This document shows positions 36,419 to 47,981 of a DNA stretch of 64,000 nucleotides, piece after piece (the first letter of the stretch is position 1; each line of letters opens with the position of its first letter). Location of the stretch: the NCBI GenBank assembly GCA_946122785.1, contig CAMGYJ010000002.1, forward strand, positions 67,109,703 through 67,173,702, read 5' to 3'. The notes beneath the pieces were generated by a model, which saw only the letters and a list, made by a program, of their open reading frames with translations, made no database searches and was not told the DNA's origin. The DNA comes from Linum tenue (lineage: Eukaryota > Streptophyta > Magnoliopsida > Malpighiales > Linaceae). Position numbers and translations under genes: made by a program.

Positions 36419-36811
36419 AGTTAAGTCTGCATATGTAACTTTTTTGTAACTTATGTCTCAAGTTTATGTAAAATGTTGTTAAAAATGATGTTGGGTGTAT
36501 GTTGTTAAGGAATGATGTTGGTTGTATGTGAAGATTCTGGCAGACGTGTAGTAAGTTAACAACCACATCTTCACATACAGAAAAACCATTCAAACATCCT
36601 GAAATTGTTCCTAAATTAACAACATAACAAACAAAGGCTGCCATTTTTTAGTGTCCAAAATGAATCCAATATTTGGAAATCTGACATTATTTCCCCTGGA
36701 TATAAGGCACCCTGCCAAGCCAAAATAAAACCTATTACATTCACCTAGTACTAGTAATACTACATGATTGAAACATCATAACTTCTGGTCACAACCACCC
36801 TCCTACTTCTC

Positions 36812-38415
36812 CTAGGAAGGCTGTGTCGTTGGTGGCTGCGATCCTCCTTCAGCAATCACCGTAGGCGTTGACCTTGTGCCAAGGTTGTCGTAAGGCCTGC
36901 CACTTCTCAACACCCTTCCCGGTCTGTTCTCACCATTTAGGATCACATATGTATTTCCTAAATCAGTGTGCAGCACACCAATTCCTTGGTTCGCCTGCAA
37001 ATTGTCGAATTGAGATATTATACACCAAACAATGCTTAAGTTGCCAAATTCAAGGAGGATTGAAAGACTTATCATCCTAACTTCTCTGTCTTGAGCAAGT
37101 CTACTGGTCACAGCACGATTGACATGTGCTTCCTGATCATACCATTCAAATAAGTTCAATTATGTGTTCTCTAACATCTAATTCTAACATCAGTTGTAAT
37201 TTTCTATTTATCTCTTACTTGAATTCCACCAACTAGAAGGCAGGTTCTAGCATTGTGGTAACTTTCCTACATTTGGAACGTAACCCTTTGCTTCTTATAA
37301 CAACTGAGGGTTGACCTTTCTCAGTCTGCCTCTCAATTCGAGCTGCAACCACCCCTTTATATCCCTCATTCCTATGCTAAGTTGGCGAATTCAAGGAGGA
37401 TTGAAAGAATTACCATCCTAACTTCTCTATATTGAGCTCGTCTATTGGTTACAGCACGATTGACATGTGCTTCCTAATTAGACCATTCAAACAAGATCAG
37501 TTATGTGTTCTCTAACATCTAATTCTAACATCAGTTGTAATTTTCTATTTATCTCTTACCTTAATTCCACCAACTAGAGGGAAGGTTCTAGCATTATGCT
37601 CAACTTTTCTACATTTGGAACATAACCCTTTGCTTCTTCTCACAACTGAGGGTTGACCTTCCTCAGTCTGCCTCTCAATTTGAGCTAAAGCATCCCCTTC
37701 ATCTCCCTCGTTCCTCCTACGAACACTCCTACCTCCACTAACATCAACCCCTTCACCTTGAACGTTCCTACTTCCTTCACCTTGTTGTATATTTTGTACA
37801 TTAATTAGAGAAAAGGTTTCTATATCAAGTTCATACAAACTGCACAGACATTACAGAAAAAGGGTTTCTTAAAACAGTCTACTTACCCGGTCTGCTCGAA
37901 GATCCGGACAAGTCCTCACGTTGTGGTCCAGAGTTTTTCACTTCCTACAATGCATGAAACACCTTTTCTTATGGATAGAAGAACCATCATTGCCATGTCG
38001 AACCGTCTCGATCTACCCTAGTGTTTTCCTCCTTTTCTTCTTTGGACAACCAGGTAAGATCTCGAACTTTGGAGGATAAACATGACAGTGTAATAGGGAG
38101 ACACGAACTCAGATGGCTCTATTTTATCCTCTTCCATTGTAGGTAGGCAATGGCATGTAGAAAGGGAATTCCAGTCAACCCCCACGACCCACAACTGCAT
38201 GTCCTTTCGTCCAAGTTTAACACGTACCCTTTACGATCAACTACCACTTCCAACTTCATGTCCAAGCCTGGACTCACTTGGCACATCTTGGACAACTCCA
38301 CACCAATTCTTACCTTCTTCTCTATCCTAGGATAGAGGCGATCTGTCCAATCACCAACTTGCCAATTTTTATCAACAATTCTCGCCATTATCTTCCGATG
38401 GATGCCCTCAAGCAT
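36812..38415 (-). pseudogene. Mutator-like (MuDR) transposase, C-terminal wreck
   Basis: Read on the minus strand, 38415-38119 encodes a SWIM zinc finger as in MULE transposases (YVLNLDERTCSCGSWGLTGI followed by PFLHAIAYLQ: Cys-x-Cys, then Phe where Cys is expected before His). 37838-37545 encodes an acidic linker and a degenerate zinc knuckle (GLCSKCRKVEHNARTF). 37159-36812 gives the Pro-rich C-terminus. Catalytic DDE sequence is absent: the copy is cut at about 38415. A tandem duplication lies inside (see 37032-37715). Confidence 0.72.
37032..37715. repeat. 341-bp tandem duplication inside the MULE wreck
   Basis: Sequence from about 37032 recurs from about 37373: the blocks TTCAAGGAGGATTGAAAGA, CAGCACGATTGACATGTGCT and GTGTTCTCTAACATCTAAT each appear twice at a 341-bp spacing. 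Copies differ by several percent, so it is older than the SINE duplication. Confidence 0.8.
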
Positions 38416-38419
38416 GTCA

Positions 38420-39900
38420 ATAATCCTAGGTCAAGAATACATAGAATCCAATTACTTGATCAATGAAACATGATAGCACAATTAACCAAGACGAGCTCAA
38501 AAGAGAAAGCAAGCCTAAAATCAATTTCTTCTCCTTAGATTGAAACCTCCTCCTTGGTTCTTGGATGGATTCTTCCTTGCTTAGCTCTTCCAAGGTGTTT
38601 TCTCTCATTCAAAACTTTCCAAAACCCAAATTTCACTCTAGGTTGACTCCCCTTCGTCAAGTGCTGAAAAATGGCTTCTATAGTGAAATTTGGGGCTTGT
38701 TACGACTATTGGGCTTGACCCAAGGACTGGTAATGGATTGCAAGGCGTGACTTTAGCAAAATGGTGTACAAAAGACATGGTACGATCGTCTTAAGGCCTA
38801 CATTATGGTATTACCACTAGGCCAAGACCTTGTTCGTTAGATTGAGGCTTAACTTGCACGTAAGCAACTCTTAACGTGGCTATGACATGGCCAAAACTCA
38901 TCTTTTCTTGCTCTTATGAATTTTCAAAGTGCACGGATGAATCCCAAATCGATCCCCCAATCAAATGACGATGAGTATAAGTCCTGGAACATCAACAAAA
39001 ACATCAAACAAACATACAACATGACAAATATGATAGATTTCCTACGAAAATCACTCAAAGCAAACCTACCTGACGCTAAAGCTCATGGTTTCTAAATATT
39101 AACTCATATTAGCATAAAATATATCACTATGTAAAAGTCCTGAACATCAACAAAAATGCCTAACAAGCATAAGCATAACAAAATATGGTAGTTTCTCTAT
39201 GAAAATCATTCAAAACAACCTAATTCATGTTAAAGCTCATGATTTCCAAATATCAACTAATATTAGCATAAATAAGAATTTAATTTTTATTTAAGTTATT
39301 TTAACCCTTATGTCGACAAATCAATGTTGAAATCCATGACATGAGCTAGCTACCTGTATTAAGTCACATAATTAGTAATTATTTTTTATATAATAATTAT
39401 TATGATTATTCATAAAGGATTGGTGTTCATGAGATACGTATTAGTGATAAGTATTATTTTATCACTAGTAAGATACCATAACTATAATACAACATTCATA
39501 TTATTATATTTACTCTTAATATATAATAATCTAAAACCCTTTTTTACATCATTTTGTACCCTCTACTTTTTCATCCAAACAACAATTTACCCCTCCACTA
39601 ACACCCCCCGCAATTTGTACCCCTAGCAATTTACCCCTCAATTTGCACCCCTTGTTGCCAAACAGAGTGTTAAACACGATGATATGATTTTAGGTCTAAC
39701 AAATAAATTTAAAAAGTAACCAATTTAGACGATATGAAATTGAAAACCACACTTTCATCAAATAGATAAAACATCCATCAATAAAATGGTCAAATCAAAT
39801 CCATGCGTGAGGCGTAAAATATAAATAAAAAAATGGAAGGAGCCTCCGTCTTCTTCTTGCCAAGTGGCATTGTAACAGTAGGGACACTATAGTAATTTTC
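38420..39900. other. Intergenic DNA, nothing recognised
   Basis: AT-rich sequence with a few internal similarities (AACTCATATTAGCATAAA and AACTAATATTAGCATAAA near 39100 and 39255, each after a TTCTAAATAT or TTCCAAATAT block) suggesting an old 140-bp duplication. No gene is supported. Confidence 0.45.
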
Positions 39901-39978
39901 AAGGTGACAGATGTTATTTTCTCACAAAGGGAAGGAAAATGGCCACATTGCAGAAACAAACTTTCTTGTTGCTGTGCC

Positions 39979-39986
39979 TTATAAAA
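39979..39986 (+). promoter_or_regulatory. Probable TATA box of the HD-Zip gene
   Basis: TTATAAAA lies about 430 bp upstream of the HD-Zip ATG and is followed by a CT-rich, leader-like stretch. A start site near 40010-40020 would be expected. Confidence 0.5.
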
Positions 39987-40230
39987 CTCAATCACTCACT
40001 CCTACTGCTCAGTCCTACTTCCCCCAAAAACAAGAATAATCTCTCAAATCTTTCCTTTCCTTTCCTTCTGTCACTTCTCTGCCTCAAAGCTTCAACCTTT
40101 CTTCTCCCTCCTTCCACCAGAGGAAAACATCTATCCCAGAACCACAAACCAATTACCTCCATTTCTGCACAAGCTTTGAAAATCCAAACTGAAACCCTGT
40201 TGGAATAGCCATTTCCAACACAAGCTGCAG

Positions 40231-40314
40231 ATGAGTTTCAGCTCTCTTCACTCCCAAAGTTTCTACATTGCCCTGAAAATCCCCACGACCTCCTTTCGCC
40301 GCAAGCTCTGTTAG
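40231..40314 (+). promoter_or_regulatory. 27-codon upstream ORF in the HD-Zip leader
   Basis: An ATG at 40231 opens a frame of 27 codons plus TAG (40312-40314), wholly upstream of the main ATG at 40412. Arabidopsis HB1, another HD-Zip I gene, is known to be repressed by a conserved peptide uORF; I cannot tell whether this peptide belongs to that group. Confidence 0.5.
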
Positions 40315-40411
40315 ATCGTTGAAGGGTGAGTAATTAAAAGGGTAACTGGTTTTCCCCCTGAATCCCAAATCCCATCAGAACGCCAAAATCTCTCTCTGCC
40401 TTGAATCATAC

Positions 40412-41508
40412 ATGGCGAGCGACACTGTCTCCGGCGGCATCGTTGGTTTTGGCCTCCTCTCCTGCGACCCTCTCTGGATACCTCCCCCTTCCGTCGATTT
40501 CCACGGTATTTCACCTTTTTCCTTTGTTGAACCTCTGTTTCAATTCCATCATCTGTTTTCTCTTAATTGAGTTTCTTTATGTTCTCAAGGGACGAGACAT
40601 TTGTTGGATTTCGACAATGTTGGGTGCGGAGACGCCATGGACGGAGGAAGTTTCTTCCACTCTCTGGTGAAAGAAGAGCTCTGCGACGAGGATTTCGAAC
40701 TGGGTTCCAGCCCTAGAGGCAAGAAACGGCGGCTGACCATCGGCCAGGTTCACTCCCTGGAAAGAAGCTTCGAGATGGAGAACAAGCTGGAGCCGGAGAG
40801 AAAAGTGCAGCTTGCCCAGGAGCTCGGCTTGCAGCCTCGCCAGGTCGCCATATGGTTCCAGAATCGCCGGGCTCGGTTCAAGAACAAGCAGCTGGAGAGA
40901 GATTTCGACTCCCTCCGTGCCAACTTCGACCGCCTCAAATCCGATTACAACTCCCTGCTCCAAGAAAAAGAAACCCTAAAAAACGAGGTAAGAAAACAAA
41001 AAAAAAAACCCTGCTTTCATAATCTCCAGGGGAAACCCATAATTTTAGCCTGATTGTGTCGAGAATTTCCCGACAGGTAATTTCGCTGAAGGAGAAATTG
41101 GGGACGAGGGCGAATCTGACTAATTTGGGTGGAACGGCGACGTTTATGGTCCCGGCCATTATTCCGCCGCCGCCGATGAAGCCAGAGGAAGCGACGGCGA
41201 CGGCGACGGCGACGGGGAAGAGCAACGTGATCAATTCGGACAGCCCGCATTCGGTGCTGATGGAAGCGGCGGAGTCGTCGCAAGTCTTCGAGGAGAACGT
41301 TTCCGATTACTTCTCCCAGGACGAAGACGACAGCCTGTACATTAACAACAACATTAGAAGCAACAACGAGCTTCTGATGATGGCTCAGCCGTCCATTAAC
41401 GGGTTCCCCAAATTCAACGAGCTTCCTGGGGTGCCCAATTCCTGCGGTTTCGAGTTTCCTGTGGAGGATCAGCCCTTTCTGGTGCTGGATTTGATGAACT
41501 GGATGTGA
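40412..41508 (+). CDS. HD-Zip class I transcription factor
   Basis: Three exons, 40412-40505, 40590-40987 and 41077-41508; 924 nt, 307 residues, phases agree. The homeodomain (about 75-131) contains [37 protein letters not shown] and recognition helix [13 protein letters not shown]; a leucine zipper follows directly (QLERDF... to about 175), split by intron 2. HD-Zip I proteins dimerise through the zipper and bind CAATNATTG-type sites. In RRARFK, Phe128 replaces the Trp usual in the class. The rest of exon 3 is acidic and Ser/Asn-rich with an Ala-Thr repeat (near 41186-41216), ending VLDLMNWM, an AHA-like activation tail. The closest subgroup is unclear; the RAR(F/Y)KxKQLE form recalls AtHB54. 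Confidence 0.93.
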
Positions 41509-42645
41509 TTTATTTTTAACAAAGGAAGAGTCCGTCCAGAGCTTCCCGGAGACTTTGAAGAACCAGAAATTGTTAAAGCAGTAGTTTCCAATTTCACACA
41601 GCTTCTGTACAAAGAAAAATCAGTGCACAGTGGATCGTAAGAACAAGATTTGGCGCTCTTGGTGCTAACCACGGTGGTTAATCATCCTGTGGTTGTAGTA
41701 AGTATGGCACTCAGGCGAGAAATTTGACTTGGAGTGAAACGAAGTTGCCTAGGGGCGCCAATGGTGGTTTACTTGCGTAGTAGTTACACAGTAAAAAAAA
41801 AGTATAATGTAGTGTGTTTTTTTTTTTACTATATATCATTTATCCTGATAGGGTTAACTTTAACTCTCTGCTTTGAGCAAGCTCCCTTTGTAAAAGCCGT
41901 TGGGCCATTAAAGAAGCTCTCTCTTGGCAAGATTTGTGAATAAGCAATCAAAATCCACTTTCAACCCTTTCTTTCTGCAAATCATTTGCATCATTTTGGT
42001 TACATTGTGGCTTCCTGGAAATGGAGTTACTTGAAATTTTCAGGTACTTTTTCATCTAGCAAGTGAGGTATGTTGTTGGTCGAACTAGCAGAGGACGTTA
42101 GAGAGTCGAACGATATTAGAGTCGGTTAACCGAAACTTCAAGAAACTACCTGATCTTTTGTTTAACCAAAGTTAACGGTAGAGTTCGTATGTCGATATAA
42201 TGAATGATAAGAACATGTGGAAAATATAACTAGTAGGCAAAGGATTCATCATAAAGCCTCTTGTGTGCTTATGAAAGCCGTTCAGACAATTGTGGGTTTC
42301 ACTTTCAAAGGGAGGGGAAACAACGTGAATCAACAAGTTTGAATAGTTTGACAAGTCATGAAACTTTTTGTGTAGTTACTTTTTTGTTTTCCCCTTTCTG
42401 GGTGGCTTTGCTTGGCTAAGTCAAGATTCCGGTGTCATATATATACTGGTGTGCCAAGTTTCCATAATAAAGGCTCTTCACATAGCCATGACTTCTAGGC
42501 ACATCTACTCTTTTTAGGGTACCGAAGGATGTTGACAGCCACCAAAACAAATGAATTTTAAAAACAAAGCCAAAGGAGGGATGTTGACATGTTTGTGTAC
42601 TCATGGAAGGTTAGACAACTTCATCAACGTGGTTTTTTACATTAA
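41509..42645. other. 3' flank of the HD-Zip gene and intergenic DNA
   Basis: The first few hundred bases should be the 3' untranslated region. The remainder carries no recognisable gene or element. Confidence 0.45.
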
Positions 42646-42996
42646 GGGGTCGTTTGGAAGTTGGGATTTCAGATGATGTATTTGGCAATACATGTAATCA
42701 GAAGAATTCGTCGTTTTTTTGTCTTAAAAAGAAACAGAATACTTGTATTTGAACAACAGATGGGACCACTAGAATCATTCATTATGAATGATTGCAAATC
42801 TCAGCTTTTAGCAGAGATTGTGTTTGAGGTATTGTTAGCTTACTTTTTCTTTCTTATTCTTTGAGGGACCACCAAAATCATTCAATCTCCAAACAATGTA
42901 TTTTTCAAATTCATACATTGAAACAATACATCTAATTATAATACATACATTGATTAAATACATCAATTTAGAGAATCCCAACTTCCAAACATGCTC
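42646..42996. mobile_element. Tourist/Harbinger-type MITE with TAA target duplication
   Basis: The 351-bp element has inverted ends GGGGTCGTTTGGAAGTTGGG and (inverted) GAGCATGTTTGGAAGTTGGG, identical from GTTTGGAAGTTGGGATT on. It is flanked by TAA (42643-42645 and 42997-42999), as for PIF/Harbinger insertions. A diverged relative is at 54467-54745. Confidence 0.82.
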
Positions 42997-43401
42997 TAAG
43001 ATTCAATGTTATTTCACTGGGTTATAGGTGTCACAAATTTGATATAGAATATTGATTTAGTTATCCGGAAGAGAAGATCTCGCTATAAAGCGAGCAACTT
43101 GATCAATTCTAGTGTTAAACTTCGTAGAACTTAATAAGAAGGTTCGGTCTGAGGGATGACACTATTGGTCTCATCCATACTGCACTCTTTTAAGGGGATT
43201 TCAAAGAGTTTTGGGATAAAACTTGAATCAATACTAGATAATCTGATTGGATCGCACATTATGCTCCATATTCTTGTGCTAATTTAAGATCTTCTAGAAG
43301 GGCTTTCATTCCCGCTTCAATTGGAATAGAACTAGGGATTGTATCAGCTCGACCATCCCATACTTGTTCTTTGACCTTCAAGTGGTCTTGAGGGCCGCTA
43401 C

Positions 43402-44352
43402 CAAGGTTGTCAACCCGCGGGTTGACCCGGACTCGGTCTAGCTAGTGGGTCAAGGGTTAACGGGTCACCCGTTTTAGCCCGCTTCAGCCCGGAAATATGA
43501 AAAGAGTCATTATATATAGGGATGGCAATTTCGACCTGACCCGATTTACCCGACCTGTTTGACCTGTTTTGGGGCGGGTCAAACCCGCCCCGTAGGCGGG
43601 GCGGGGCGGGCATGGGTACCTCTCATCTACCCGACCTGCCCTGACCCGCCCCATTCTCGACCCGTTCTTGCCTAAATTACATATAATCTTAGTGAAATTA
43701 CTTAAGATTTTCCTCTTATTACATTATATTTTAGCTATAATAAAGTTGTAAATAAGTGAAAACCTCAATTTCTTCAATAATTTAACTACATTTTATCATA
43801 TTATGGTTTCTTTCTTGGTCTTTCAATGAAAAGAACGAATATTTCTAATGTTTTCACATAAATTACATACCCAATGGGTCGACCTGCCCCGACCTGCACC
43901 CCGTAATAAATTACCCGACCTGGACCCGACCTGCCATGGGGCGGGTATGGGTATCGAGATACCCGCCCCGGACCTGCCCCATTGCCATTCCTAATTATAT
44001 AGTACTTATCTTGATAAATTATATCAAATCTCATCTAACATATGAATAATAACATGTAACATTACACCAAAGTAACATGTCATACTTAGTTCCAACATAT
44101 AGCGAAAATTCACACACACTTATATAACATCAATATTCAAATGTTTGACTAAGGATTCCAAAGTTGAGTTAGGCAAAAGGAAAAGTCGGAAAATAGGCGC
44201 ATTTCGCAAACCAAAGAAAAAATGACACAATTTGACCTCCAACCCGATGCTTTGTAGCGGTCAACCCGACGGGTGCGTGCAGCCCGTTTTTTTCATTGGG
44301 TCAGGGTCAAAGTGGGTTGACTCGGGGGTCGACCCGTGGGTTGACAACCTTG
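43402..44352. mobile_element. Non-autonomous hAT element (outer) hosting a second hAT MITE
   Basis: Ends are CAAGGTTGTCAACCCGCGGG and, inverted, CAAGGTTGTCAACCCACGGG. The 951-bp unit is flanked by an exact 8-bp duplication GCCGCTAC (43394-43401 and 44353-44360). Without the nested element at 43517-43993 it is about 466 bp. A relative in the opposite orientation, lacking the nested copy, is at 47982-48397. Confidence 0.92.
43517..43993. mobile_element. hAT MITE nested in the 43402-44352 element
   Basis: Ends are TAGGGATGGCAAT and, inverted, TAGGAATGGCAAT. The 477-bp element is flanked by the exact 8-bp duplication ATTATATA (43509-43516 and 43994-44001). It is rich in GACCTGACCCG-type motifs near both ends. 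It has the same terminal type as 45661-46190. Confidence 0.92.
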
Positions 44353-45179
44353 GCCGCTACTAATAGTAATCCACGGGTCTTGATATCATCCCCTAACCCA
44401 TTCATTCTGATACTGGTAAGTGCTTTTTGTTGTACAAGACATATGATCACTCCAAAGGATTTAATGTATGAAATTAGAATGTGTTCTTCCCAAGTTCCCT
44501 TACGATTTAAGCTCTTAATCATGATAGTCCCCAAATTGGCGGGGTCTAGGGGGTTCAAATTGGCGGGTTATGGAACTTGCCAATTTTGGTCTTAAGACCT
44601 ACAAATTTGGCTAGGTGCAACATCTCACATATAGTAAGTTTTGGGAAACTTCAGGTTGATGGACTGAAATTGGGGTTAGGCAACCTACCAATAACATATT
44701 GTGCACTCTTAAGTGGCTACTCCTTCGTCCGGCATCAAATTTTGTCCTTGTTCAATTTTCACACGCTTGTCTGCTTCCCATGTATTCGCCGCAACTTAAA
44801 ACTCTACTACAATCGATAAGAAGTGCAAACATGTGGTAAATAAAATATAATGCAAATATAGACCCCAAAATAACCAAGCATAAGAAATTACTAATTAGTG
44901 AAATGTCGCTAAATATAAGAGACATGAACACTATAATTCAAGTGCCATCAATAGACACACAAACTTTAAGCACCGTATCGAGGTTATCGAATCTCAGATT
45001 TCTTGCACCCAGTCTTAGGCCTAAAAATTTAGTGTTCCTGATTTTTTTTTTTTGCAATATCACAATACTTCTTTTGATCAACTTTAAATCCAACTAGACA
45101 CTTCTAAAAAATCGACACTAACACTTCAATATTGTACTTTGTGAAACCTCAAACTAACACTTCAATACAGTCTTAGGCG

Positions 45180-45411
45180 TAATTTGCCGGAGCGTGCAGG
45201 GTATTTTAGCTGACATGGGTGAGAATACGTGGCGACATGCGAGACGCCAAGCGAATATGGCGGCACACATCATGGCACATAGTGATATAAGCTGGAACTC
45301 TCCAGTGTTGTGGGTTGATAGTCCTACACATTTCCTTGTTAATCAGTTGATTTTGGACAATGTAACGATTTCATCTGATTAATGAGATAAGCAAGTTTCG
45401 ATAAAAAAATT
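45180..45411 (+). mobile_element. LINE RNase H tail, severely 5'-truncated
   Basis: 45194-45382 encodes the end of a LINE RNase H-like domain: WRHARRQANMAAHIMAH followed by PTHFLVNQLILDN. The 3' side has AATGAGATAAGCAAGTTTCG then seven A, the usual plant LINE tail. I could not find a convincing target duplication. Confidence 0.7.
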
Positions 45412-45660
45412 AGGTGGAACATTAATTGCCTGAACTCATATTGCATTTAGATGGGTCGTTATAATGAATTATTTGAGTCAGAATAATTAATTCGGAAATT
45501 CTTTTTTAGAGATGTGATATTTCGATTGAGTTATTTCAATTGGCTAATTTTGAATAATTTATAATAAATCAAAGATAATTATTTGGCATAAGCCAGAAAT
45601 ACCATATTATCAAATAAAACGATTTTTTATTTCAAAATATCATATAAAATTATATATCCC

Positions 45661-46190
45661 TAGGGATGGCAATGGGTCGGGTCGGGGACGGATAGTGCAT
45701 ATCCGTTACCCTACCAAAGTAGTTGGGGTTTTACCCATACCCATACCCACATAAGAAACGGATAGAAAATCCAAACCATGCCTATACCCGTTCGGGTTTC
45801 GTGTTTCGGGTATCCACGATTATCCGTGGGTAATAGTTTCTCTTTAACTCCAACAATATGTTAATATTCACACGTATTCTCACATTACGTAAGACGAAAA
45901 GTACGACAACAATATGTTAAAATAACACAATTTCATAAAAATATTATATTTATATGCTAGGTATAAAATATGTTAGAGAAAAATATCGATTATTTCTAGA
46001 CAAAATACATATGCATGTGTATAATCGGACGTGTTCAAGTTGGATAATGAGAAAACCATACCCACCCATTACCGACAATATTCGAGTTCGGCTTTTACCC
46101 ATACCCACTAAAAGTCATTCGGGTTTTACCTTACCAGATTAGATCGAATTCGAACGGATATCTACGGTTACGAATATTTTTGTCATCCTA
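45661..46190. mobile_element. hAT MITE (TAGGGATGGCAA family) with 8-bp target duplication
   Basis: The 530-bp element starts TAGGGATGGCAATGGGTCGG and ends TTTTTGTCATCCTA. The exact 8-bp duplication TATATCCC flanks it (45653-45660 and 46191-46198). ACCCATACCCA-type motifs occur near both ends. No coding potential. Confidence 0.9.
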
Positions 46191-46755
46191 TATATCCCAA
46201 CGACTCAATGTAATTTAATCATAAAATTTTGATTTTTGATTCAGGTTATTGATAATAACTGCACCAGGTAGTACCTGTCAGAATTGATTATTGTTTAATC
46301 TAACCAACCAGATATGGACTTATTAAAGAATATCCTCAAGATATTAACAAATAAATAAATAATGGGTTTTTGCTGATATCGACACATATGTTCTTCTAAA
46401 TTTATATCCCATAAAATATATGAAAAGATCTCTTTTTTAATTAAACTATTATTTTATATATGCTGTGGAGTTTGGTGGAATGTGGATTGGACTTTCTGGT
46501 GGCATATTATTTACTAGTTTGTTGCAAACAATGTGAGCTCTTTTTGGAAATAAACTACGGAAAAAATATCTTCTCTTGCATTGACTCATCATTTTATTTC
46601 ATTGCGATATTAGAGGTTTATATTTGGTAAATTATGAACGAACAAGTGATTAGTTGAATTTATGACATTACATGAAAAAATTAATTGATATATAGATGAA
46701 ATTATTCAGACGGTGTGTAAAAATGTTATGTGTGTAAATATAAGTAATTATATGG

Positions 46756-46987
46756 GAAAATTCTTAGGTCCAACCTGGATTGGATGCTCAAGTTCCAACC
46801 AGCCACATGTTAGCTTCTTATTAGTGTTATTAGTGAGTTGATCTTTTTTATTTTAATTCTTGATTTATTTAGTATAATGAAAAACATTAAATATTAAGAA
46901 TAAAAAAAAGTGAATCAACCAATAACAAACTGACATGTGACTGGTTGGAGCTTCTCTATCCAACCAAAGTTGGAGCTAAGAATTTTC
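46756..46987. mobile_element. Short element with about 58-bp terminal inverted repeats
   Basis: The left end GAAAATTCTTAGGTCCAACC and the right end, inverted, GAAAATTCTTAGCTCCAACT continue to match through GGTTGGA and CCAACCAG to CACATGT. The total is 232 bp. No clean target duplication is visible, so the superfamily (Mutator-type MITE is my best guess) is open. Confidence 0.7.
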
Positions 46988-47516
46988 TATTTATATGAAT
47001 AATTAATAAATTTCAATGAAAATATATACAATTTTTTATGAATGAAAATAGATATTTTGTGGATGAATGCTGAAATAAAATTTTGTGTCTTCCGTGTACA
47101 CCAAAATTTCCTTTACTGTTTCAAGTTTTTAATGAATAAATTAATTGTTTTCAAAATGATTAACTCTTCATTTCGTAGAAAGGGACATCTTTGGTAGATG
47201 AATTTAATTTATCCTCGTCAAAAGTAGAAAGAGATATCGCTTTCTTCCCCGTTCCTTTCATTTTACATTTTCCCCTTGTTGATATGAAGTTGGAAACTAT
47301 AATGAGTATAAGAGTGAAAGGAATTTCATAAGATAAATTTGTTAATTAATGATATTTTTATAATCTCTTGTCAGACAGATAATATTTTATATTTTTTGGT
47401 GTAAGAAAGATAATATTTTATACTACTTTTGTTATTTTTTGAGACCATATTAATTTTGTTTCTAACTTGTAAAAAACTGAGGAGCTCGATATGTGTACTA
47501 AAGAGTAAAGACTGCT

Positions 47517-47816
47517 GCTGCTACGAAGTGACACTGAGCACCACCCACATCGCACGATGATCACTACTGTGCGCAGGTTACTCGAGCTGGAGTGGGAGGT
47601 GCGTATCAAGCATGTGTATCGAGAGAGTAATATCGTTGCTGATTATATTACTGGTCTCGGCCATTCCCTACCCATAGGGGTGCATGTGTTTGATAATCCG
47701 AGCCCGATGATAAACTATTGGTTGTACCATGATATCGTTGGAGTTCAGACTCCCCGTTTAGTAATTAATTAAGGATTAGAGCGCCCCTCTGTGCTATGTT
47801 TCTCACCAAAAAAAAA
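47517..47816 (+). mobile_element. LINE RNase H tail with 13-bp target duplication
   Basis: The frame 47557-47772 encodes a LINE RNase H end (IKHVYRESNIVADYITGLGH then FDNPSP). An A-run closes the 3' end. The flanks carry the direct repeat AGTAAAGACTGCT (47504-47516 and 47817-47829). Only about 300 bp inserted, an extreme 5' truncation. Confidence 0.82.
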
Positions 47817-47981
47817 AGTAAAGACTGCTTGCAACCCTTACTAGCTGATATTTTTTTTGTTTTTGCCTTTTTGTAAGCAATAATTGGGTCATCAAAACTA
47901 GCTTCAATTTGTGTTCATTTGTGTATCTTTGGATTGTTTAATCATGATATTGGTTATTAAGATGATCCAATAAGTCATTAA

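Noticed and set aside
37545..38415. Live MULE transposase gene
   Set aside because: Only the SWIM and knuckle tail remain, with altered zinc ligands, and the catalytic region is missing.
43000..43401. RNase H-like LINE tail on the minus strand split by the hAT at 43402
   Set aside because: A short AGMKALLEDLKLAQEYG stretch is suggestive, but the rest does not hold a frame or motif well enough to call.
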